DNA of 20,983 nt from Patescibacteria group bacterium. Lineage in GTDB: Bacteria; Patescibacteriota; Minisyncoccia; Portnoybacterales; GWB1-42-6. The first letter of the stretch is position 1; every line of letters starts with the position of its first letter. Under the pieces are notes generated by a model. That model saw nothing but the letters and a program-made list of their open reading frames with translations. It was not told the origin of the DNA and did no database searches. The DNA lies in the NCBI GenBank assembly GCA_018826025.1, contig JAHKAK010000048.1, positions 1-20,983 of the forward strand, read 5' to 3'. The translations under genes and the position numbers were made by a program. Below, in pieces: positions 7,442-13,391 of this stretch.

Positions 7442-7606
7442 ATGACTGAAGCTTATTGTGTCAAGTGCAAAGCCAAAAGAGAGATGAAAGACGCCAAGGA
7501 AGTTGCCATGAAGGGCAAAGGTGGCGTTCAACGCCGCGCGATGACGGGCCTTTGCCCGACTTGCGGAACCAAGATGTTCAGAATCTTGGGCGCGAAGAAG
7601 GCTTAA
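7442..7606 (+). CDS. DUF5679-like zinc-ribbon mini-protein
   Basis: A 54-residue, Lys-rich protein with two Cys pairs, YCVKCKAK (C6, C9) and CPTCGTKM, forming a probable zinc ribbon. Sequence and length fit the DUF5679 family, frequent in candidate-phyla bacteria. The segment MKGKGGVQRRAMTG between the pairs is typical. Function unknown; a nucleic acid or ribosome-associated role is only a guess. It is followed 25 bases later by a perfect palindromic terminator. No strong Shine-Dalgarno is visible. Confidence 0.85.
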   Translation: MTEAYCVKCKAKREMKDAKEVAMKGKGGVQRRAMTGLCPTCGTKMFRILGAKKA

Positions 7607-7631
7607 TCTCTTTTTTGCGATTGCGAATTTA

Positions 7632-7663
7632 AAGCAAAACCCCGCTTAAGCGGGGTTTTGCTT
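7632..7663. terminator. Bidirectional palindromic terminator
   Basis: Perfect 32-nt palindrome (AAGCAAAACCCCGCTT and its complement) with an A tract on one side and TTTT on the other. It follows the DUF5679 gene and could work on either strand. Confidence 0.85.
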
Positions 7664-7677
7664 AATCGGCACTAATC

Positions 7678-7706
7678 TTGTTGATAAAAAGCATTTAGAG
7701 TATAAT
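7678..7706 (+). promoter_or_regulatory. Promoter that appears to drive a leaderless transcript
   Basis: TTGTTG (7678-7683), a 17-bp spacer and a consensus TATAAT (7701-7706). The ATG at 7713 is six bases beyond the -10 box, so transcription should begin at or within a base or two of the start codon. Confidence 0.6.
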
Positions 7707-7712
7707 AGAGGC

Positions 7713-7928
7713 ATGGTTAAGCGCTATTTATACGCTTTTATAAGTTTATTGGCCGTGGCGATTTTAAGCGTTATCGGTCATAATTTGGCTTCGGCTGTTT
7801 GGGGCGAGTCTTCCTGGCTTTCGGCCTCGTTTTTTTATTTGGTATTTATCGCTCTGTCGCTGGCGATTATTTCGTTCATAATTTATTTAGTCAAATTGAT
7901 ATTTAAAAAAGAAAAACCCCTTCAATGA
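7713..7928 (+). CDS. Small two-helix membrane protein
   Basis: A 71-residue protein with two hydrophobic segments (about residues 4-30 and 38-63) and a positive C-terminus (KLIFKKEKPLQ). I recognise no family. A good promoter ends six bases before the ATG, so the mRNA is probably leaderless. The 3' end of the coding sequence overlaps the minus-strand terminator at 7905-7936, so this gene converges on the tRNA-like/zinc-knuckle transcript. Confidence 0.65.
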   Translation: MVKRYLYAFISLLAVAILSVIGHNLASAVWGESSWLSASFFYLVFIALSLAIISFIIYLVKLIFKKEKPLQ

Positions 7929-7936
7929 AGAAGGGG
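7905..7936 (-). terminator. Rho-independent terminator for the minus-strand transcript
   Basis: On the minus strand, CCCCTTC...GAAGGGG (7-bp stem, 6-nt loop; forward 7917-7923 and 7930-7936) is followed by TTTTTC and more T. It ends the transcript carrying the zinc-knuckle gene and the tRNA-like sequence, and it lies within the last codons of the convergent small membrane protein. Confidence 0.75.
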
Positions 7937-7996
7937 CTGGATAAAAGAACTGACTCCCCCGCATGGACTCGAACCATAAACCCGGCGATTAATAGT

Positions 7997-8017
7997 AGAG
8001 CTAAGCTCAGCTTTGCC
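7997..8017 (-). repeat. Family B repeat in the tRNA anticodon arm
   Basis: Minus strand GGCAAAGCTGAGCTTAGCTC, with palindromic core GAGCTAAGCTC. Copies occur at 8732-8753 and 9496-9517 on the plus strand. Confidence 0.75.
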
Positions 8018-8033
8018 GGCTACTCTACCAACT

Positions 8034-8065
8034 GCCTGCCCCGTGGCGCGTAGCGCCTTTACGGG
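8034..8065 (-). repeat. Hairpin inserted in the tRNA D-arm
   Basis: Minus-strand CCCCGT and ACGGGG arms enclose a GGCGC/GCGCC core. It separates the D-stem 5' strand from an otherwise intact D-loop. Confidence 0.65.
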
Positions 8066-8105
8066 GAGCTACAGGGGAGCACCGATAAAAATAAGGCGAA
8101 TGGGT

Positions 8106-8504
8106 TTAGATGGATACAGGATACTGTTCACCTATCTCATGTCCGCTGACGCATATAAAATCTCCGTCCGGTATCATTCCGCCGCAAAGGTTGCAGCGGC
8201 TTCCGTCGGCCTCGCAGGTAACCAGGTTTGTACCTTTGAAAGCAGCTTTGTCTTTGGCTGGTTCAGTCGCTCGGACCAGCACCGCGCCGTTGCAGCGGGC
8301 GATTTCGTTGTAGATACCAAGTGCGTCTCCCATCATTTTTTCGCACCAGCTGATATGGAAAGCTTCTCCCTTGCGGAGCTCTTCATGATGTTTTATTGCC
8401 TGATCTATTTGGCCTAGATATGACCGGAGCAATTTGATTTTTCTTTGTGCTTCGCGAAGTCGTTTAGTTGCAACCTCTTTTGCCGTCGTATCGTGCATTC
8501 CCAT
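8106..8504 (-). CDS. Unknown coiled-coil protein with C-terminal zinc knuckle
   Basis: A 132-residue protein. Residues about 5-50 are charged and helical (KEVATKRLREAQRKIKLLRSYLGQIDQAIKHHEELRKGE), likely a coiled coil. The C-terminus holds CNLCGG...FICVSGHE, a C-x2-C-x9-C-x3-H pattern that may bind zinc. The layout (helical hairpin plus C-terminal zinc site) recalls DksA/TraR-type proteins, but the spacing differs and I do not assign it. Translation signals are strong: AAGGAGGT lies 6 nt before the ATG at 8504 and a near-consensus promoter lies upstream. The tRNA-like sequence follows 27 bases downstream on the same strand. Confidence 0.75.
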   Translation of the reverse strand: MGMHDTTAKEVATKRLREAQRKIKLLRSYLGQIDQAIKHHEELRKGEAFHISWCEKMMGDALGIYNEIARCNGAVLVRATEPAKDKAAFKGTNLVTCEADGSRCNLCGGMIPDGDFICVSGHEIGEQYPVSI

Positions 8505-8543
8505 ACCATCACCTCCTTTATTAAGAACTTTGTTTGATATTTG

Positions 8544-8572
8544 ATACTATTTCATTTATATAAAAAAGTCAA
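8544..8572 (-). promoter_or_regulatory. Near-consensus sigma-70 promoter of the zinc-knuckle gene
   Basis: On the minus strand TTGACT (forward 8567-8572), a 17-bp spacer and TAGTAT (forward 8544-8549). It leaves a leader of roughly 30 nt containing AAAGGAGGT. Unlike several other genes here, this one is not leaderless. Confidence 0.7.
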
Positions 8573-8612
8573 CCCCGTTAGAGGTTTTGTGTAAACTTTA
8601 TATTTATCGCTT

Positions 8613-8650
8613 AAAGAGCCGTTAGGCGGAATCGTCCGCTTGGGCTCTTT
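8613..8650. other. Imperfect hairpin of unknown role
   Basis: AAAGAGCC (8613-8620) pairs with GGCTCTTT (8643-8650), with an inner GGCGGA/TCCGC stem. It lies in the 320-base interval between the divergent genes starting at 8504 and 8825. No T tract on the plus strand. Confidence 0.45.
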
Positions 8651-8711
8651 GATAACAAAATAACGCCGAACTTCTATACGGGGTCAATAGTTTAAAAATT
8701 TTAGTATAATT

Positions 8712-8803
8712 TGTCATTCTGGGGGTATAGCCAAAGCTGAGCTTAGCTCTGCCGAAGAATCTATTAAAGATCCTTCCCCCGCCACGGCGGGGTCAGGATG
8801 ACA
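8712..8803 (+). repeat. MITE-like element with TGTCATTCTG/CAGGATGACA ends
   Basis: The ends TGTCATTCTG and CAGGATGACA are imperfect inverted repeats. Inside lie a family B repeat (8732-8753), GAAGAATCT and a CCCCGCC/GGCGGGG hairpin. A shorter relative with TGTCATTCTG and GAAGAATCT is found within the fifth 23S intron (16227-16261). TATAAT at 8705-8710 just upstream could be a -10 box for the next gene. Confidence 0.65.
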
Positions 8804-8824
8804 TTAATATAGTAAATTAAATTC

Positions 8825-9475
8825 ATGAAACTTTACGATAAAAAAGAAGTTTTGCCGATTGTTTTGATTTTGATTATCGCGGCCGTCGGCGTGTATTTGT
8901 ATCCGCAGTTGCCTGAGCTTATGCCTAACCACTGGAACATTAATGGTGAAGTTGACGGCTGGGCGAGCCGCTCTTTCGCGGTGTTTTTCTTCCCGGGTTT
9001 AATCGCGTTTTGTTATATTTTAATGAGTTTTTTGCCGCTGATGGACCCGCATCGTTCCAACATAGAATCTTTCGCTGATTGGTATTTTTGGTTTAAAGTG
9101 GCGTTTATTGTTTTTATGGGCGCGATTTATTTAATGACGCTTCGGGCGGGTCTGGGCTACGAGGTTAATGTTGGCCGTTATGTCACGCTGGGCGTTGCCT
9201 TGCTGTTTGCGTTTATCGGTTTGGCTTTGCCTAAAATGAAAAAAAACTATATGATTGGTATTCGTTTGCCCTGGACTCTATACTCGGAAGTGGTTTGGGA
9301 TAAAACTCACAAATTAGGCGGTCAGTTGTTTTTAGCGCTGGCGACAATTGTCGCGCTGGCCAGTTTTTTGCCGGGCGCCTGGACTTTTGGAATTTTAATG
9401 GTCGGCATATTTTTATTGCTGGCGATTTTAGTTTGGTATTCGTATGCTCAATACAAAAAACTAGAACAGGAGTAA
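8825..9475 (+). CDS. SdpI/DUF1648 family integral membrane protein
   Basis: A 216-residue protein with about six hydrophobic segments. The N-terminal DUF1648 signature is LPELMPNHWNINGEVDGW and the SdpI signature is NYMIGIRLPWTLYSEVVWDKTHKLGGQLF. In Bacillus subtilis SdpI is the immunity protein against the SdpC toxin, but most family members occur without a toxin. No sdpA, sdpB or sdpC homologue is visible here, so an immunity role is not supported. The start at ATG 8825 follows the MITE-like element. Confidence 0.9.
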   Translation: MKLYDKKEVLPIVLILIIAAVGVYLYPQLPELMPNHWNINGEVDGWASRSFAVFFFPGLIAFCYILMSFLPLMDPHRSNIESFADWYFWFKVAFIVFMGAIYLMTLRAGLGYEVNVGRYVTLGVALLFAFIGLALPKMKKNYMIGIRLPWTLYSEVVWDKTHKLGGQLFLALATIVALASFLPGAWTFGILMVGIFLLLAILVWYSYAQYKKLEQE

Positions 9476-9495
9476 AGAATAAAGGGTATTAAACC

Positions 9496-9638
9496 CAAAG
9501 CTGAGCTTAGCTCTGCCAGAGCAGAGCCCTGGACTCAAAAAAGGAATATCCCAACCGCCGCCGAGCGGCGGGGTATTAAAAACCCTGTATTTTGTCTTCG
9601 CTCGGATGATATGTCCCGTCTTACGGGACGCATCATCC
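9496..9638 (+). repeat. Repeat-rich spacer with family B copy and two hairpins
   Basis: The interval holds a family B repeat (9496-9517), a CCGCCGC/GCGGCGG hairpin (about 9554-9571) and a compound palindrome at 9602-9638 in which GGATGAT...CATCATCC encloses GTCCCGT/ACGGGAC. No coding potential is apparent. TATAAT at 9661-9666 is only three bases from the next ATG, too close to be that gene's -10 for the chosen start. Confidence 0.6.
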
Positions 9639-9669
9639 TCGTTAGCCAAAATAAAAAGAATATAATTTT

Positions 9670-10170
9670 ATGCCAGAATCTTTAGAACATCCGCAGTTAC
9701 CGATTGAAGCATTAGAGCCGAATTCGTCTTTTGAAAACGAAAATAGAGAAAAAATTAATAGTCTGCCGGATTGGGAAGAGCCAGGCCTTTTTTATCGCGG
9801 TCTTACAGCTGACGATGCTTTGAAGGGAGTTTTTGGGCAATTGAAAATTGATTCTAACCCAAAAGGCAGTAAAATGGGCAGCCGAGATAATGTCTCGCTG
9901 AACTTGCACGACGCTATCTATCTGGGGCATAATGCTTCTGAAACAAAAGACGGTCAAAAATTTATGTGTGCGATTAGCTTTGACCCAATCCCCGGAGCGA
10001 TTATCGAGCCGAGTTTTTTGGGCCGGGACACTTTTATGCGTTTTACTGGCTCGCCGAAAGTGACGGAAATCATCTTGCGTTTTGCCGGTAAACAACCGGG
10101 TCAACCCGGCAAAATAAAATATTTTTCACCGAAGGAATTTTATTTGTGGTATAAAGAAAATTTTGATTAA
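9670..10170 (+). CDS. Unknown 166-residue soluble protein
   Basis: A soluble protein with a disordered, acidic N-terminus (residues 1-40) followed by a compact part: GLFYRGLTADDALKG, SRDNVSLNLHDAIYLGH, FMCAISFDPIPGAIIEP and SPKVTEIILRF. The order of a YRG motif, an N-V-S-L segment and a late T-E-I is loosely like ADP-ribosyltransferase-fold proteins, but this is only a weak resemblance. The stretch FAGKQPGQPGKIKYF is encoded by a nested palindrome (10080-10114). No clear Shine-Dalgarno is visible. Confidence 0.65.
   Translation: MPESLEHPQLPIEALEPNSSFENENREKINSLPDWEEPGLFYRGLTADDALKGVFGQLKIDSNPKGSKMGSRDNVSLNLHDAIYLGHNASETKDGQKFMCAISFDPIPGAIIEPSFLGRDTFMRFTGSPKVTEIILRFAGKQPGQPGKIKYFSPKEFYLWYKENFD
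10080..10114 (+). repeat. Nested palindrome inside a coding region
   Basis: TTTTGCCGG (10080-10088) pairs with CCGGCAAAA (10106-10114). Inside it, CCGGGT (10096-10101) pairs with ACCCGG (10104-10109). It encodes the repeated AGKQPGQPGK segment in frame. Confidence 0.7.
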
Positions 10171-10230
10171 TTTTTGAAGAAGAAAGACAGGTGCGTGGAG
10201 GCCACCATTGTATTCATCAAGTATACCCCC

Positions 10231-10258
10231 TTGACAGCTTTCTATTTTCTGATAAACT
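10231..10258 (+). promoter_or_regulatory. Promoter of the 23S-5S rRNA operon
   Basis: Consensus TTGACA (10231-10236), a 16-bp spacer and TAAACT (10253-10258, 4 of 6 matches). It is the only good promoter in the 500 bases between the upstream gene and the 23S start, and the leader after it contains no tRNA or 16S gene. Confidence 0.6.
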
Positions 10259-10356
10259 GAATAGCGTAAGAAATAAAGATTTTATAGATGTATAAAACGC
10301 AACTATATTTAACAAAAGGAAGCGGATAACAAGCCTCTGATTTTTGTGGTTGCGGC

Positions 10357-10381
10357 ACCGCTTCTGAAAGAGCGGTTTTTT
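10357..10381 (+). terminator. Terminator-like hairpin in the rRNA leader
   Basis: ACCGCT and AGCGGT (6 bp, 8-nt loop) followed by six T residues, about 100 bases after the promoter and 290 before the 23S. Either an attenuator or a site bypassed by antitermination. Imperfect direct repeats (AATAAGACCTATAGG, AATAAGACATATAGG) follow at about 10394-10426. Confidence 0.55.
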
Positions 10382-10426
10382 GTTTGTCGGGAGAATAAGA
10401 CCTATAGGGCCAATAAGACATATAGG

Positions 10427-10469
10427 AACCAGACAAAAGAATAAAATTTTTTTATTCTTTTGTCTGGTT
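10427..10469 (+). repeat. Perfect 20-bp hairpin in the rRNA leader
   Basis: AACCAGACAAAAGAATAAAA (10427-10446) is matched exactly by its reverse complement (10450-10469) across a 3-nt T loop. It lies just before the long 23S processing stem and may be a processing or antitermination structure. Confidence 0.8.
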
Positions 10470-10482
10470 GAAAACGGTTAGC

Positions 10483-10510
10483 ATTTTGACAACTGAATAT
10501 CGTAGGTATC
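10483..10510 (+). other. 5' half of the pre-23S processing stem
   Basis: ATTTTGACAACTGAATATCG and the next 8 bases are the exact reverse complement of 16766-16793 beyond the 23S 3' end. The 28-bp perfect duplex would bracket the precursor and is a likely RNase III substrate. Confidence 0.88.
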
Positions 10511-10837
10511 CGTTATTTGTCGCTTTATAGAAATATGGAGCGGCGATAATTGAAAGAAAAAATTGTAAGAAGCTTTGTCCATCGTTTGCATCGATGGCAA
10601 AGCGAATACGTTTAGTGGTTACAATAATAGTTAGTTTATTGTGTCTGTCTTTAGTCATTTTTTTGGCAGAAGGCGGAGCAAGACATAAGGGCGTATGGTG
10701 GATGCCTTGGGATGTTGGGGCGATGAAGGTCGTGGCGTGACTGCGATAAGCCTCGGGGAGCCGTCTAGCAAGCTTTGATCCGGGGATGACCGAATGAGGA
10801 AACTCACGAGCGCAAACCGCTCGTACCTCGCGTTTTG

Positions 10838-10917
10838 CTTAAATTTCTAAATCCTAATTTCTAATTTCTAAACATTTGAATTTGTTTAGAGTTTAGGGTT
10901 TCGAATTTAGGGCTTTG
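10838..10917 (+). repeat. AT-rich insertion in 23S domain I
   Basis: Contains repeated TTTCTAA and TTTAG units (AATTTCTAAATCC, GTTTAGAGTTTAGGG) capping a helix whose arms CGCGTTTTGCTT and GGGCTTTGAGCAAGGCGTG flank it. It lies near E. coli position 130-150. Confidence 0.6.
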
Positions 10918-10983
10918 AGCAAGGCGTGAGGAGCACACCCGCTGAAGTAAAACATTTCAGTAAGCGGAGGAACAGAAAAAAAT

Positions 10984-11074
10984 AAACCACTGATTAACGC
11001 TGATTTAAAGCGGATTAACGCAGATATTTTATCCGCGTTTATCTCGTTATTAGAATCCGCGTTTATCCGTGGTT
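10984..11074 (+). repeat. Palindromic family C repeat in 23S domain I
   Basis: The ends AACCACTGATTAACGC and GCGTTTATCCGTGGTT are inverted repeats; internal copies of GATTAACGC and CCGCGTTTATC repeat. A shorter relative is at 11701-11750. It lies just before the conserved CCCTTAGTAGCGGCGAGCG. Confidence 0.75.
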
Positions 11075-11361
11075 AAAATTCCCTTAGTAGCGGCGAGCGA
11101 AAAGGGAGGAGCCTAAACCGTTTTTTAAACGCTTTGCGTTTAAAAAACGGTGTTGCAAGATAGCGATGTTCAATTTATTGAAGAGAGTAAATTATGGAAT
11201 TGTTAGCAGAATCCCGATGGAAATCGGGAGCCAAAGAGGGTAATAGCCCCGTAAGCGAAAATAATTCTATACTCTTTATCGTTATTCTTAAGTACGACGG
11301 GAAACGAAAGCCCCGTCGGAATCCGGCAGGACTAGACTGCCAAGGCTAAATACTCAACATC

Positions 11362-11400
<39 letters not shown>

Positions 11401-11486
11401 TAGCCCGTTGAGGGCGGTGAAATAGACCTGAAACCATATGCTTACAAAGAGTGGGAGCTACCGTGTCTCACTTTCGTTCGACACTT

Positions 11487-11562
11487 CATTTAAACATGAA
11501 AACATAGAAGCATTTAAACATATAAAATTGTTCGAATGTTTAAATGTTAAAATGTTTTTATG
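11487..11562 (+). repeat. AT-rich family D insertion in 23S (about E. coli 545)
   Basis: CATTTAAACAT and ATGTTTAAATG units form imperfect inverted repeats on a helix with arms CGTGTCTC and GAGACACG. Similar ATGTTAAAATG units occur at 15043-15130 in the 23S and at about 3040-3085 before the SIMPL gene. Confidence 0.65.
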
Positions 11563-11700
11563 ATAGCGTGGCGAGCGGTAGCGAGACACGTGTGGTGACC
11601 GCGTGCTTTTTGCAGAACGATCCAACGAGTTTATTTATATTGCTCATCTAAGTCCTTCGGGACGGAGATACAGGGAAACCGAGTGTTAATAGCGCGATTT

Positions 11701-11750
11701 ACCACTGATAAACGTTGACCGGATTTTTCCGGTCCGCGTTTATCTGTGGT
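11701..11750 (+). repeat. Palindromic family C repeat in 23S domain II
   Basis: ACCACTGATAAACG and CGTTTATCTGTGGT are inverted repeats around GACCGGA/TCCGGTC. It is a short version of the element at 10984-11074 and sits just before AAGACCCGAAGCC. Confidence 0.75.
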
Positions 11751-12024
11751 TTAGTAGTATAAATAAGACCCGAAGCCAGAGCGAGCTTACCTTGGTCAGG
11801 ATGAACTTTGGGTAATACCAGAGGGAGGTCCGAACGCACGAGCTGTGCAAAACTTGGCGATGAACTGAGGTAAGAAGTGAAAAGCTAATCGAGCCTGGTA
11901 ATAGCTGGTTCTCCCCGAAATAGCTTTAGGGCTAGCCGTAAGAGTAATTAACGGAGGTAGAGCACTGAATGGATGCGGATGGCTTTGCCTACCGCGTCTA
12001 ATCAAACTCCGAATGCCGTTATGG

Positions 12025-12188
12025 GAGGTCATCTTTGAGTTCTTTTTCGTCACGAAATGCAGCAATTTTGAGCGAAAATTTTGAAAGGCGAGGAAGTCGT
12101 ATAAAGAAATTTATACGATGACGAGCCTTGAAAAATTTGCAGCCAAAATTGCCAGTTGCAGTAGAAAAGAGAATTCAAAGATGACCTC
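12025..12188 (+). repeat. 164-nt palindromic insertion in 23S domain II
   Basis: GAGGTCATCTTTGAG and TTCAAAGATGACCTC close a long stem. An inner hairpin has AAGGC...GTCGTATAAA against TTTATACGA...GCCTT. In E. coli this interval (about 930-960) is a short hairpin. Confidence 0.75.
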
Positions 12189-12451
12189 TAAATCTTACGA
12201 GTCAGACTGTGGGGGCTAAGCTCCATGGTCAAAAAGGAAACAGCCTAGATCATCATCTAAGGTCCCTAAATTAAGTTAAGTGGAAAAGGAGGTGCGATTT
12301 CTCATACAGCTAGGAGGTTGGCTCAGAAGCAGCCATCCTTTAAAGAGTGCGTAACAGCTCACTAGTCTAGAGATGGCGCGCCCAAGATTTAACGGGGCTA
12401 AAACTTAATACCGAAGATATGGAATCGTTCGCGTCTCATTTCATGAGACTC

Positions 12452-12581
12452 AAACTCAAATTAAAAATTAAAAGTTAAAAATGAAAAATTAAGGTGTCCC
12501 GCAGCTGCGGGACGATTTAATAAATCCCGCCTTGGCGGGATACAATAATTTTTTAACTTTTCATTTTACATTTTTAATTTT
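12452..12581 (+). repeat. 130-bp MITE-like element in 23S (copy 1)
   Basis: Long imperfect AT-rich terminal inverted repeats (AATTAAAAATTAAAAG against CTTTTCATTTTACATTTTTA) enclose two GC hairpins, GTCCCGC/GCGGGAC and ATCCCGCC/GGCGGGAT. A second copy at 18589-18717 differs by one substitution and one single-base gap. Here it extends a helix near E. coli position 1170. Confidence 0.92.
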
Positions 12582-13136
12582 GAGCGAAGCGTCGCGCGAA
12601 GCGAGACGTGAGCGATTGGTAGGGGAGCATTTCTAACTGCTGTGAAGCGGAGTCGTGAGGCTCCGTGGAGCGTTAGGAAGAGAGAATGTTGGAATTAGTA
12701 ACCACAATGCCGGTTAAAGACCGGCACACCGCAAGCCTAAGGTTTCCTTGGCAATGTTAATCATCCAAGGGTTAGTCGGTCCTAAGGTTAAGCCGAGAGG
12801 CGACACTGATGGACAGCCGGTTAATATTCCGGCACCACTGTTATTTTTCGATGGAAGGACGCAGAGTTGTAGATAGAGTGTATTATTGGATTTACATTGG
12901 TAGGTTGAGGACGTGGCATAGGCAAATCCGTGCCACATCAATCCGAGACCCGCCAGAAGTTTGGTTCGCCAGACGACTCTATTGAGCACGCTGCCGAGAA
13001 AATTTCCTAGAGCTAAAATAACAGCGACCGTACCGAAAACCGACACAGGTGGGCGAGGCGAGTAGCCTCAGGTGAACGGGTGAATCCTCGTTAAGGAACT
13101 CGGCAATACAACGATCGTAAGTTCGCGATAAGATCT

Positions 13137-13213
13137 CCCCCTCACTTGGCGCATTATTAAAATTAGTGGAATTATATTTTCTGCTGTTTTATTTAGTGAA
13201 CCAAGTGAGGGGG
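13137..13213 (+). repeat. Hairpin expansion in 23S domain III
   Basis: CCCCCTCACTTGG (13137-13149) and CCAAGTGAGGGGG (13201-13213) form a perfect 13-bp stem with a 51-nt AT-rich loop, in a region that is a short helix in E. coli (about 1720-1740). Confidence 0.7.
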
Positions 13214-13391
13214 CGCAGCTAAAGACGCCGAGCGACTGTTTAACAAAAACACAGCTCCCTGCTAACTCGCAAGAGGATGTATAGGGGGTGACTCCTGACC
13301 AGTGCTGGAATGTTAAACTTGACGGTGGCATTGCGCGCAAGCGCGGTGTTGCTGATCGAGCTAAGCACCAGTGAACGTCCGCGGTAACTAT

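Larger units (their letters stand above)
7954..8078 (-). tRNA. tRNA-Asn-like gene interrupted by two palindromic segments
   Basis: On the minus strand, TCCCCTG (acceptor 5', forward 8072-8078) pairs over all 7 bp with CGGGGGA (forward 7955-7961), with discriminator G. TA, D-stem GCTC, D-loop AGTTGGTA with GAGT, and T-arm TATGG-TTCGAGT-CCATG all fit. The sequence resembles tRNA-Asn (compare TCCTCTGTAG and CTGTTAATC in E. coli), though the matching loop reads CTATTAATC. The gene is about 52 nt too long: a hairpin of about 32 nt sits between D-stem and D-loop, and about 20 nt (a family B repeat) sits in the anticodon arm. It may be a broken tRNA or an unusual precursor. The 3' CCA is not encoded. 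Confidence 0.6.

Noticed and set aside
8013..8417. 134-codon plus-strand frame over the tRNA-like and zinc-knuckle region
   Set aside because: It overlaps the minus-strand gene, which has a promoter, Shine-Dalgarno and zinc motif; its own translation looks random.
8825..9475. SdpI as part of a toxin-immunity system
   Set aside because: No sdpC-like toxin or sdpAB maturation gene is adjacent; the family is widespread without toxins.
9661..9672. TATAAT as the promoter of the gene at 9670
   Set aside because: Only three bases separate it from the ATG, so transcription would begin inside the coding region; AT-rich coincidence is more likely.
10452..10658. Small minus-strand frames in the rRNA leader
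   Set aside because: No ribosome binding site or family resemblance; the region is explained as leader and processing structures.
11796..13340. Several 89-110 codon minus-strand frames within the 23S gene
   Set aside because: They are antisense to conserved rRNA sequence.
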